From CAZRIT01 sp964600225 (GTDB taxonomy: Bacteria; Bacillota; Clostridia; Christensenellales; CAG-138): a stretch of DNA of 64,000 nt. The notes under the pieces were generated by a model. The model did not search any database and was not told the DNA's origin. It worked only from the letters and a program-made list of their open reading frames with translations. The stretch is taken from contig CAZRIT010000002.1 of assembly GCA_964600225.1 (NCBI GenBank), positions 1 through 64,000 of the forward strand, given 5' to 3'. Made by a program: the position numbers and the translations under genes. The first letter of the stretch is position 1, and each line of letters begins with the position of its first letter. Positions 55,371 through 63,203 of the stretch are shown piece after piece.

Positions 55371-56996
55371 ATGGTACGGAGTAAGAGCAAGGGCACAAGG
55401 CTTGTGCAGATTCTGGCGATTGTCGTGGTGCTGCTCATCGTTGCGGCAGGCGCCGTTTACACGTTCTCGGGCAGCCACGAGGGCGGCATGTACGCGACAT
55501 TTTGGTCGCTGGTACCGCCGATCATTGCCATCATGCTGGCGCTGATTACCAAGGAGGTGTATTCCTCCCTGTTTATCGGCATCCTGGTCGGCGCACTGTT
55601 TCAGGGCGCGTTTCATCTGGAAGGAGCCTTCAACGCCATCCTCAACGATTGCCTGATCGGCTCGTTGACGGACTCCTGGAACGTCGGCATCCTGGTGTTT
55701 CTGGTTGCACTGGGGATTCTTGTGCAGTTGATCAACCGCTCGGGCGGTTCCTCCGCCTACGGGCGTTGGGCGGGCGCACGCATCCGCAACCGCAGGGGCG
55801 CTTTGGGCGCGACGTTTGGCATGGGGCTGTTGATTTTTGTGGACGATTACTTCAACTGCATGACCGTCGGCAACGTCATGCGGCCCGTGACGGACAAGTT
55901 CCGCATCTCGCGCGAAAAGCTTGCGTACATCATCGATTCCACCGCGGCGCCCGTTTGCATGATTGCGCCGATTTCAAGCTGGGCGGCAGCCGTCAGCGGC
56001 GTGGTGGAGGGAACCAACGGCATCACCTTGTTCATTCAGGCAATCCCCTACAACTTCTATTCTTTGATGACCATCCTGATGGTTGCGTTTATCATTGTGG
56101 CCGATTTCGATTTCGGCCCCATGCTCTCCCTTGAGCGAAATGCCAAGGAAAACGGCGTTCTCGACACGGATGCGCAGGATACTGCCAAGCAGGATATCGG
56201 GCACGCGGGCGGCAAGGTGATCGATCTGGTGTTGCCCGTGGTGCTGTTGATTGTGTGCTGCATCCTCGGCATGCTCTACAATGGCGGCGCGTTTGAGGGT
56301 GTGAGCATTATCGATGCGTTTGCCAACTGCGTTGCATCCGTCGGGCTGTCGCTTGGCGCGATGATTGCATTGATCATCACCATCGTGTACTATCTGCTGC
56401 GTGGCACGCTTTCCTTCAAGGAATCCATGGAATGTGTTCCCGAGGGCTTCAAGGCTATGGTGCCCGCAATCCTGATCCTGACGTTTGCGTGGGGCTTGAA
56501 GGCCACTACGGGGATGCTGGGCGCGGATGAGTACGTCTCCACCATCGTCAAGGGCGGTGCAACAGGCTTTAGCGCCATGCTTCCCGCCATCATATTCCTG
56601 ATTGCGGTTGGTCTCTCGTTTGCCACGGGCACCAGCTGGGGCACGTTTGGCATACTCATTCCCATCGTGGTTGGCGTACTTCCGAATGCAGGCAGCATGC
56701 TGGTTTTGTCCATCTCCGCATGCCTGGCCGGCGCGGTCTGCGGCGATCACTGCTCGCCCATCTCCGATACGACCATTATGGCGTCGGCGGGCGCGGCGTG
56801 CGATCACGTCAAGCACGTTTCCACGCAGTTGCCGTATGCCATGCTTGTGGCGGGCGTCAGCTTTGTCGGCTATGTGATTGCGGGCGTGCTGTCCATGCTG
56901 TCGGTCAATCTCATTATCGCGCTGCCCATCACAACCGTGCTGATGCTTGCGGTGCTCATCGTGCTCAAGCTTCTGGCAAAGAGAAAGGCGGCATAA
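55371..56996 (+). CDS. NhaC-family transporter, predicted lysine transporter
   Basis: A 541-residue protein with about 12 membrane segments. The NhaC/IT-superfamily hallmarks are present: a D-D pair in LLIFVDDYFNCMTVGNVMRP, SWAAAVSGVVEG, FATGTSWGTFGILIP and GDHCSPISDTTIMAS. Family members were named as Na+/H+ antiporters, but those under L-box control are predicted lysine uptake systems, which I favour here because of the riboswitch. GGAGGG precedes the ATG by 4-5 nt. Confidence 0.9.
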   Translation: MVRSKSKGTRLVQILAIVVVLLIVAAGAVYTFSGSHEGGMYATFWSLVPPIIAIMLALITKEVYSSLFIGILVGALFQGAFHLEGAFNAILNDCLIGSLTDSWNVGILVFLVALGILVQLINRSGGSSAYGRWAGARIRNRRGALGATFGMGLLIFVDDYFNCMTVGNVMRPVTDKFRISREKLAYIIDSTAAPVCMIAPISSWAAAVSGVVEGTNGITLFIQAIPYNFYSLMTILMVAFIIVADFDFGPMLSLERNAKENGVLDTDAQDTAKQDIGHAGGKVIDLVLPVVLLIVCCILGMLYNGGAFEGVSIIDAFANCVASVGLSLGAMIALIITIVYYLLRGTLSFKESMECVPEGFKAMVPAILILTFAWGLKATTGMLGADEYVSTIVKGGATGFSAMLPAIIFLIAVGLSFATGTSWGTFGILIPIVVGVLPNAGSMLVLSISACLAGAVCGDHCSPISDTTIMASAGAACDHVKHVSTQLPYAMLVAGVSFVGYVIAGVLSMLSVNLIIALPITTVLMLAVLIVLKLLAKRKAA

Positions 56997-57020
56997 TCGC
57001 TGTTTACGTCAATACACAAC

Positions 57021-57048
57021 AAAGCCCGTGCAAAAACGCACGGGCTTT
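57021..57048. terminator. Bidirectional terminator between the NhaC-family gene and radC
   Basis: Perfect stem AAAGCCCGTGC / GCACGGGCTTT with a 6-nt loop. Confidence 0.85.
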
Positions 57049-57071
57049 CTGCGTCTGCCAATGCGCTGCTG

Positions 57072-57854
57072 TTACTCGTAAAACTCCATGACTCTGCGCA
57101 GCGTCGGGTTCTCGGGCTGGTTTACATACTCCTCCAGCGGGCAGCTCTTGGGCGGATCGGCGGCCAGATCGATCACCGCGTTTGCAGAAAAGCTGTACAC
57201 ATGGTTGCCGCCGACTACCAAATGATCGGGCAGCAGCACGCCAATAGCCTCCAGCGCCGCTTTCACGGCCGCGGTTACATCCGCATCCGCTTCCGATGGC
57301 GTTGGATTGCCTGAAGGATGGTTGTGCATCAGGAATACGCTGTGCGCATGGCGCAACAGGGCGGATTCAGCCACGGTTCTGGGGTAGACGTGCGCTTCCG
57401 CAACGGAACCGCGCTGCATGGTTTCGCAGCAGATCAACTCCTTGCGGCTGTTGACAAACGCGGCCATGACGGTTTCGTTGCCAAAGGCATGTAGCTGTAA
57501 GTAGGCATACTGCGCGGCGGACAGCGGCGACGCCATCTGTATGCGGCCGTGGGTGTTGCGGATGCGGTTGAGCGCAATGCGCTTCACCAAATCGCCCTGC
57601 ATGCTCAAAAATATTGCCGCGCTTTCGCCGATGCCATGCACCTGCATCAACCGGCGGGTATCGGCATTGATGATGTTTTCCAGCGTGCCAAAACGGTCGA
57701 TCAAAGCGTGCGCAAGCTCGTTGGTATCGCGGCGCGGCAGGGCGTATGTCAGCAACAGCTCCAAAAACTGATAGTCGAGCATGCCCTCATCGCGCTGCGC
57801 CAGGTAGCGCGCACGCAAACGGCTTCGATGTCCTTCGTGTGGGGAATCCGTCAT
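57072..57854 (-). CDS. radC: RadC-like JAB/MPN-domain protein
   Basis: A 260-residue protein: N-terminal helix-hairpin-helix region (MQVHGIGESAAIFL) and C-terminal JAB1/MPN domain with the metal motif HNHPSGNPTPSEAD (HxHPSG...SxxD) and VVGGNHVYSF. Despite its name the family has no proven repair role. The interdomain region is slightly divergent. GAAAGG lies upstream of the ATG. Confidence 0.92.
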   Translation of the reverse strand: MTDSPHEGHRSRLRARYLAQRDEGMLDYQFLELLLTYALPRRDTNELAHALIDRFGTLENIINADTRRLMQVHGIGESAAIFLSMQGDLVKRIALNRIRNTHGRIQMASPLSAAQYAYLQLHAFGNETVMAAFVNSRKELICCETMQRGSVAEAHVYPRTVAESALLRHAHSVFLMHNHPSGNPTPSEADADVTAAVKAALEAIGVLLPDHLVVGGNHVYSFSANAVIDLAADPPKSCPLEEYVNQPENPTLRRVMEFYE

Positions 57855-57947
57855 GGAATCATACCTTTCGGGCGATTGTGATGCATTCGGAAAAGTTCTA
57901 CATCACTTTAACAGGTTTTGACTGCCTTGGCAAGCGATCGGGCAGCC

Positions 57948-57976
57948 TTGACACCAACTCGGCAAGATGGTAAGGT
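57948..57976 (+). promoter_or_regulatory. Possible promoter of the epimerase gene
   Basis: Consensus TTGACA, 17-bp spacer, weak -10 TAAGGT, 29 nt before the ATG. Confidence 0.5.
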
Positions 57977-58005
57977 TTGTATAGCGAATAGTTGGAGGAT
58001 GAAGT

Positions 58006-59019
58006 ATGATTATCATTGCAGGCGCAACAGGCTACATCGGAAAGTACCTATCCATTGCATTGCACAACAGTGGCAGGGAGGTTTTGGCGCTTGGCCGCAA
58101 CGAACAATCCGCCAAGTTTCTGACCGATCAGGGCGTTCCTTTTTTGCGTTTTGACCTGCTCAACGATGACGATTACGCAAAGCTGCCCACAGAAAACATT
58201 GAAGCCATCGTCAACCTGGCCGTCTGCCTTCCCGAGCATGAGGTGCCCATGCAGGCTTTTTTTGACGTCAATACGGTTGGCAACTTTAAGCTGTTGGAGT
58301 TTGCGCGCGCGCACAACGTCACGCGCTATATCATGGCCAGCTCCCACAAGGTCTATTGGGATATCTACCAGGGCGATGTGCCGATCAAAGAGGATCAGCT
58401 CCCCAGCTTCATCGGCCCCGATTCCCCGTACGTCATCTCCAAAATCTGCGCGGAGAATTTCCTGCAATACTTTACCAAGGACTTTGGCATGGATTGCATC
58501 GTCATCCGCCTCACGGGCGTGCATGGCTACGGCGCGTTGATGGGGTTTTTGGAGGCGGATGGCAGCTATAAGCGTACCGCCATCGAGGTCTTCATCGAAA
58601 AGGCCATCAAGGGCGAACCCATCGAGGTTTGGGGCGATACATCCATCAAGCGCGATCATGTATATATCAAGGACGTCATCGATGCGTTTACCGCCGCCAT
58701 CGACGCGCCCAAGGGCACGCACGGCATCTATCATGTGGCAAGCGGCGTAGGCCACAGTCAACTGGACGATGCAAGGGCGGTCGCCAAAGCGTTTGCGGGC
58801 GAAAACGGCGAAAGCGAGATCATCCTGCGGCCCGATAAGCCCAGCCTCAGGCGCGGATATGTGTACAGCATCGAAAAGATGGAGCGCGACATGGGCTGGA
58901 AGCCCAAGTATGCCGATTTGGACGTGCTGTTTGCCGATTACTGCGAGGAATGGAAGAAGAAGCGTTTCCGCAGCCATCACTACATCAAGCCGTCCGATAA
59001 GCCCATCAGCTTTGAGTGA
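58006..59019 (+). CDS. NAD-dependent epimerase/dehydratase (extended SDR)
   Basis: A 337-residue protein with the Rossmann motif GATGYIGKYL at the start, the SSHKVYW segment where the catalytic Ser/Thr is expected, and the active-site YVISK (Tyr-x-x-x-Lys, about residues 144-148). Sugar-nucleotide binding is indicated by the C-terminal half (GDTSIKRDHVYIKDVIDAF). It probably modifies an NDP-sugar for a surface polymer. TTGGAGG precedes the ATG. It converges with a WbqC-family gene, another polysaccharide-linked gene. Confidence 0.88.
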   Translation: MIIIAGATGYIGKYLSIALHNSGREVLALGRNEQSAKFLTDQGVPFLRFDLLNDDDYAKLPTENIEAIVNLAVCLPEHEVPMQAFFDVNTVGNFKLLEFARAHNVTRYIMASSHKVYWDIYQGDVPIKEDQLPSFIGPDSPYVISKICAENFLQYFTKDFGMDCIVIRLTGVHGYGALMGFLEADGSYKRTAIEVFIEKAIKGEPIEVWGDTSIKRDHVYIKDVIDAFTAAIDAPKGTHGIYHVASGVGHSQLDDARAVAKAFAGENGESEIILRPDKPSLRRGYVYSIEKMERDMGWKPKYADLDVLFADYCEEWKKKRFRSHHYIKPSDKPISFE

Positions 59020-59032
59020 TCGATAGGAATAC

Positions 59033-59062
59033 AATTGCCCCGCGCCATGACGCGGGGCAATT
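59033..59062. terminator. Bidirectional terminator between epimerase and WbqC genes
   Basis: Perfect 12-bp stem AATTGCCCCGCG / CGCGGGGCAATT, loop CCATGA. Confidence 0.8.
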
Positions 59063-59072
59063 TATATTCTGC

Positions 59073-59786
59073 TTACTTGGTTGCTTCGTCCTGCTTCCAG
59101 CCCCAAATGTAATAGGGGGCCTTGTCGCCCGTGTTGAACAGCAGATCCAGCACAGTCACATACGGATCGAACGGGCGGTAGAGCTGACGGTAGGGAGGAT
59201 AGTCGTATTCCATGTACTCCACCTCGATGCCCGCCTCGTCAAAGAGCTCCTGCTTCATGTATTCGCCCGCTTTGGGCCCGTTGATGAGCTTGTTGCAGCC
59301 AAGCGTCTGGCAGAGCTGAATAATCTTTTCGCCCGCCTTTGTGCCCTTGTACCCATAGTCCGAGGAGCGTACAAACTCCGCCTGAATGCCCAGCGCATCG
59401 CAGAGGCGCCCGGTGGTGTATTCATTCAGCTCCGATAGCCTGGTCCACTGATGCTGAACATAAAACTCCTCCAGCAGATACGCGTAGTCCTTGAAGAACG
59501 GCGCCTTGGCGTACGTCAGCGACAACGTGCGGTAGTGCTTTTTCTGCCAATCCTCATTGGGGTTGATCTCGGCGTCGCAGATATTCTGCTCACGGCGATC
59601 CTTGGTAATCACAGGCACGCTCAGCCAGACGGGGCCGTTGGCGGTGGGGATGCGGTTGCGGCTCTCCCAGTTCTTGGTAACGTACTGTACATCGTCATAG
59701 AATACGAACACGTCGGAACGGTGAATCATGTCAAACAACCCCTTCCAGGGGATGTAAAACGGCTGCATCATGGATACGACTTTCAT
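59073..59786 (-). CDS. WbqC family protein
   Basis: A 237-residue protein opening VSMMQPFYIPWKGLFDMIHRSD, followed by FYDDVQYVTKNWESRNRIP, typical of the WbqC-like family found in O-antigen and flagellin-glycan clusters. The biochemical function is unsettled. AAAGGA precedes the ATG at 59786. It is close to the epimerase but on the opposite strand. Confidence 0.88.
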   Translation of the reverse strand: MKVVSMMQPFYIPWKGLFDMIHRSDVFVFYDDVQYVTKNWESRNRIPTANGPVWLSVPVITKDRREQNICDAEINPNEDWQKKHYRTLSLTYAKAPFFKDYAYLLEEFYVQHQWTRLSELNEYTTGRLCDALGIQAEFVRSSDYGYKGTKAGEKIIQLCQTLGCNKLINGPKAGEYMKQELFDEAGIEVEYMEYDYPPYRQLYRPFDPYVTVLDLLFNTGDKAPYYIWGWKQDEATK

Positions 59787-59984
59787 GCTGATGGTTCCTT
59801 TCCTGCGCACGGCCGGGTGAGGATCGCGTTGCAGTAAAGTGCACACACGAGCCAACACTGCTAAGGCCTTATAACAAAATAGCGCAGAAACCGCACGAAT
59901 GCAAGGGTTAATTGTTTGGATTCGCTTATCGGCGCGTTGGTTTTCCCGTTTCGCAGAATTCGCATGCAATCGGGAGCGAAATCT

Positions 59985-59992
59985 GTTATACT
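59985..59992 (+). promoter_or_regulatory. Extended -10 promoter of the small gene at 60023
   Basis: TGT followed by TATACT; no clear -35. Confidence 0.5.
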
Positions 59993-60022
59993 AACAATAT
60001 AAAGTATCGGGAGAGGAGAACA

Positions 60023-60319
60023 ATGCAAATTCATGGAGCAAAGGTTCAAAGCGCAGCATTTGGCAGCGGCGTCATCACCGAGCAGTCGGAGTCCACGGTA
60101 ACCATCGACTTCAACGGCGTTGAAAAAAAGTTTCTGTACCCATTCGGCTTTGAAAAGCATCTGGTAGCGGAGGATCCCGCCATTCAGGAAGTCATCAATT
60201 CGGAAATTGCATCTGCGGAGGCAAAGATTGCACGTCGGCAACGTTTTGAGAAGCATCATGCCATGCTAAAGGCGGCTCAACTGGACGCAAAGACAACCAA
60301 AAGCAGCCGCAAAAAATAA
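60023..60319 (+). CDS. Small conserved-looking protein of unknown function
   Basis: 98 residues. The N-terminal half, GAKVQSAAFGSGVITEQSES then TVTIDFNGVEKKFLYPFGF, is the small beta-barrel-like motif (GxxVxSxxFGxGxI...VxFxxxxKxFxYPxxF) found alone or at the front of larger Firmicutes proteins. The C-terminal half is a charged helix ending TTKSSRKK. Nucleic-acid contact is possible because of the basic tail (inference). AGAGGAG lies 5 nt before the ATG. Confidence 0.65.
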   Translation: MQIHGAKVQSAAFGSGVITEQSESTVTIDFNGVEKKFLYPFGFEKHLVAEDPAIQEVINSEIASAEAKIARRQRFEKHHAMLKAAQLDAKTTKSSRKK

Positions 60320-60446
60320 GCGTCACACGATTTTGATGAAACCCATGCGCACACGGTAATACGAACCATCGATTTTTTCGATATGGCGTTATGCGTCGTA
60401 TCTGATCATCTATGTTATCATATGCTGTTTTTGCTGTAGACAACAT

Positions 60447-60483
60447 AAGAGCGGACAGAATATCGTTTCTGCCCGCTCGTTTG
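60447..60483. terminator. Bidirectional terminator between the small gene and the DEAD-box gene
   Basis: Stem GAGCGG-ac-AGAA / TTTCT-gc-CCGCTC with imperfect centre, followed by CGTTT. Confidence 0.65.
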
Positions 60484-60508
60484 ATGCTTGTAGGTTTAAT
60501 TGCTGCTA

Positions 60509-61597
60509 CTATGCCATCAGCACATGATAGCGCCTGCGGATGTTCATCAGGTTGGACTTGTCCCTGCTGTTGACCAGCGTGCAGGCAAGGCCCGTGCGGC
60601 CCGCTCTGCCCGTGCGCCCGATGCGGTGCAAGTAATACTCGGGCTTATCGGGCACATCGTAGTTGATGACCAGGTCGATATCGCGCACATCCAGGCCTCT
60701 GGCGGCAACATCGGTGGCGACGATGACGCGGTTGGTTCCGTCGCGGAAGGTTTCCATCACGCGGTCGCGCTGGCCCTGAGAAAGATCCCCGTGCAGACAG
60801 GCTGTTTTTGTGCCGTTGTCGTTAAGCTGCTGAGTCACGTTTTTGACACGGCGCCTTGTGTTGCAGAAAATCAGCGTCAAGCGCGGCGCGGCTTCCTTCA
60901 TCATCAGCTTGACGGCGGACAGCTTGGCGTTGTCCTCCAGCTTGATGCACATCTGGCGGACGGTCTTGGTGGGCTCGTTGCTGTCCTCAATCTGGACGCG
61001 GACGGGGTTATGCAAAAACTGCTTCGAGACGGCGTCGATGGCGGGACTCATGGAAGCGGAGAACAGCATCGTCTGATGCTCGCCTTCCACATAGGCAAGG
61101 ATCTGCTTGATATCGGGCAGGAACCCGAAATCCAGCATCTCATCCGCCTCATCCAGCACAACGCACTTGGTGTGGTTGAGCTTGATGACGTTTCTGCCCA
61201 GCAAATCCATCACGCGGCCGGGAGTGCCGACGATGATCTGTGCGCCAGCGCGCAGCGCACGAATTTGGATGTTGGCCGACTGACCGCCGTATACGCTGAC
61301 AATACGCAGCTTTTTGGCGGCGGACAGGGCACGGAACACCTCGCTGATCTGCATGGCCAGTTCCCGGGTGGGGCAGAGCACAAGCACCTGCGTGCGGCGG
61401 TTGTCCGCAAACACCTTTTCAATGATGGGGATGGCAAACGCGGCGGTTTTACCCGTTCCCGTCTGCGCAATGCCGATCATGTCCCTGCCTTCCAGCAGGG
61501 TTGTCAGGGTCTGTTCCTGAATGGGGGTAGGCGTGGTGTAGCCTGCGGTGGTCAAGGTTTCGCGCATCGACGCGGAGAGTTGGTCTTGGTAGGTCAT
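60509..61597 (-). CDS. DEAD-box ATP-dependent RNA helicase
   Basis: A 362-residue minimal helicase core with every motif readable: Q motif TTPTPIQEQTL, motif I AQTGTGKT, Ia PTRELA, GG, Ib TPGR, II VLDEADEMLD, III SAS (SAT variant), V ATDVAARGLD and VI HRIGRTGRAG. There is no C-terminal RNA-binding extension, so it resembles short cold-shock or RNA-decay helicases. ATG 61597 is chosen from the conserved start; its SD is weak. A terminator-like hairpin sits in the leader. Confidence 0.95.
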   Translation of the reverse strand: MTYQDQLSASMRETLTTAGYTTPTPIQEQTLTTLLEGRDMIGIAQTGTGKTAAFAIPIIEKVFADNRRTQVLVLCPTRELAMQISEVFRALSAAKKLRIVSVYGGQSANIQIRALRAGAQIIVGTPGRVMDLLGRNVIKLNHTKCVVLDEADEMLDFGFLPDIKQILAYVEGEHQTMLFSASMSPAIDAVSKQFLHNPVRVQIEDSNEPTKTVRQMCIKLEDNAKLSAVKLMMKEAAPRLTLIFCNTRRRVKNVTQQLNDNGTKTACLHGDLSQGQRDRVMETFRDGTNRVIVATDVAARGLDVRDIDLVINYDVPDKPEYYLHRIGRTGRAGRTGLACTLVNSRDKSNLMNIRRRYHVLMA

Positions 61598-61625
61598 GTA
61601 TCTGTTCTTTCTGTTCCATCGTTCC

Positions 61626-61660
61626 ATAAAAATAGACCGTGCAAACAAATGTGCACAGTC
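61626..61660 (-). terminator. Terminator-like hairpin in the 5' leader of the helicase gene
   Basis: On the minus strand, GACTGTGCA pairs with TGCACGGTC (9 bp, one GU), followed by TATTTTT. It lies between the promoter and the start codon, so it may serve as an attenuator. Confidence 0.6.
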
Positions 61661-61840
61661 CGTTGGATTTGCGCATCTTTAGTCTGTTTGCTATCCCATG
61701 GCGGAGGCGGAACGCTCCGCTGCATATGGCGGCTTGGAATTTTCCGCCTATGCGTACCCTCAATGCAACAGTCTAAAGAGTCCGTGGATTCTATATCGGT
61801 TCATCGGTTCCCCGATGATGAAGCATGACAATACTGTGGC

Positions 61841-61869
61841 ACTATAACACAACCAAACAGAAAAGTAAA
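61841..61869 (-). promoter_or_regulatory. Likely promoter of the helicase gene
   Basis: On the minus strand, TTTACT, 17-bp spacer, TATAGT. The predicted leader is about 240 nt and includes the hairpins at 61706-61720 and 61626-61660. The stretch 61598-61950 holds no gene. Confidence 0.55.
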
Positions 61870-61892
61870 GCAAAATCGTATCAACGCGCCGC

Positions 61893-61922
61893 TTGTGCGC
61901 ACGGCTGCTGCTGATGTATAAT
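61893..61922 (+). promoter_or_regulatory. Promoter of proA
   Basis: TTGTGC, 18-bp spacer, TATAAT, 28 nt before the ATG. Confidence 0.65.
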
Positions 61923-61950
61923 AATATGAAAATCGCTCGGAGGCATTCAC

Positions 61951-63192
61951 ATGACTATTTTGGAGCAGGCACAAGCGGCAAAACAGGCTTCCCGCAAGCT
62001 CGCAACATTGGGCACGCCGATCAAAAACGCTGCGCTCATGCACATGGCGGAAAGCTTGCTGCACAACGCAGCGCGCATATTGGCCGAGAATGCCGCGGAT
62101 CTGACTGCCGCCAAACAGGCGGGGCGCAACGATGCGTTTTGCGATCGGCTGGCGTTGAACGAGAAGCGCCTCGGCTCCATGGCAGACGGGCTAAGAAAAG
62201 TGGCTGCCCTGCCCGATCCCATCGGCGCCGCCGACAATACGGTCAAGCGGCCCAACGGCCTGAGCATCGAAAAGCGCCGCGTGCCGCTTGGGGTCATCGG
62301 CATCATCTACGAAGCGCGGCCGAATGTGACGGCGGACGCCATCGGCCTTTGCCTGAAATCGGGCAATGCCTGCATGCTGCGCGGCGGCTCGGAGTCCATC
62401 CGTTCCAACATCGCCATTGCGGATTGTCTTGCCAACGCTGCCTATGAGGCAGGCGTGCCGCAGGGCAGCATTCAGTTGATACAGGATGTCGGCAGGGAAT
62501 CCGCCACCACGCTCATGCACCTCAACGGCTATCTGGATGTGCTCATTCCGCGCGGTGGCAGCGGGCTCATCCGAGCCGTCGTGGAGCAATCGAGCGTGCC
62601 CGTCATTGAAACGGGCGTTGGCGTATGCCATGCGTATGTGGACCTTGGCGCAGATATCAACATGGCGGCTGCTATCGTCACCAACGCCAAATGCACCCGT
62701 CCCTCGGTATGCAATGCCTTGGAAACGCTGCTGGTGCACCGTGAAATGGCACAAACCGCACTGCCCGTGATTGCAGATTCCCTGCGGTCGTTTCATACCG
62801 AGCTGCGCTGCGATGCAGAAGCGCAGCGGATTCTGCCCGATTCCGTTGCGGCGGCGGAGGAGGATTGGTCTGCCGAATACGGGGACTACATCCTGTCCGT
62901 CAAGGTGGTCGGCGGCATTGACGAGGCCATCGCGCACATCAACCGCTACGGTTCGGGACACAGCGATACCATCGTTACCAACGATTATGCTCATGCCGAG
63001 CAATTCCTCAACGAGGTGGATTCCGCAGCCGTGTATGTCAATGCGTCCACGCGCTTTACCGATGGCGAGGAGTTTGGCCTTGGCGCGGAAATCGGCATCA
63101 GCACGCAAAAACTGCACGCGCGCGGCCCCATGGGGCTAAACGAGCTGACCAGCGTGAAATACGCCGTCCGCGGCAGCGGTCAAATACGATAG
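61951..63192 (+). CDS. proA: Gamma-glutamyl phosphate reductase
   Basis: A 413-residue aldehyde-dehydrogenase-superfamily enzyme: PLGVIGIIYEARPNVTADAIGL, LIPRGGSGLIRAV, the catalytic cysteine in NAKCTRPSVCNALET, and GEEFGLGAEIGISTQKLHARGPMG (shortened to LGAEIGISTQKLHARGPMG). It reduces glutamyl-5-phosphate to the semialdehyde for proline synthesis. CGGAGG lies 7 nt before the ATG. proB is not adjacent in the window. Confidence 0.97.
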   Translation: MTILEQAQAAKQASRKLATLGTPIKNAALMHMAESLLHNAARILAENAADLTAAKQAGRNDAFCDRLALNEKRLGSMADGLRKVAALPDPIGAADNTVKRPNGLSIEKRRVPLGVIGIIYEARPNVTADAIGLCLKSGNACMLRGGSESIRSNIAIADCLANAAYEAGVPQGSIQLIQDVGRESATTLMHLNGYLDVLIPRGGSGLIRAVVEQSSVPVIETGVGVCHAYVDLGADINMAAAIVTNAKCTRPSVCNALETLLVHREMAQTALPVIADSLRSFHTELRCDAEAQRILPDSVAAAEEDWSAEYGDYILSVKVVGGIDEAIAHINRYGSGHSDTIVTNDYAHAEQFLNEVDSAAVYVNASTRFTDGEEFGLGAEIGISTQKLHARGPMGLNELTSVKYAVRGSGQIR

Positions 63193-63203
63193 AAGAGGTG
63201 CCC

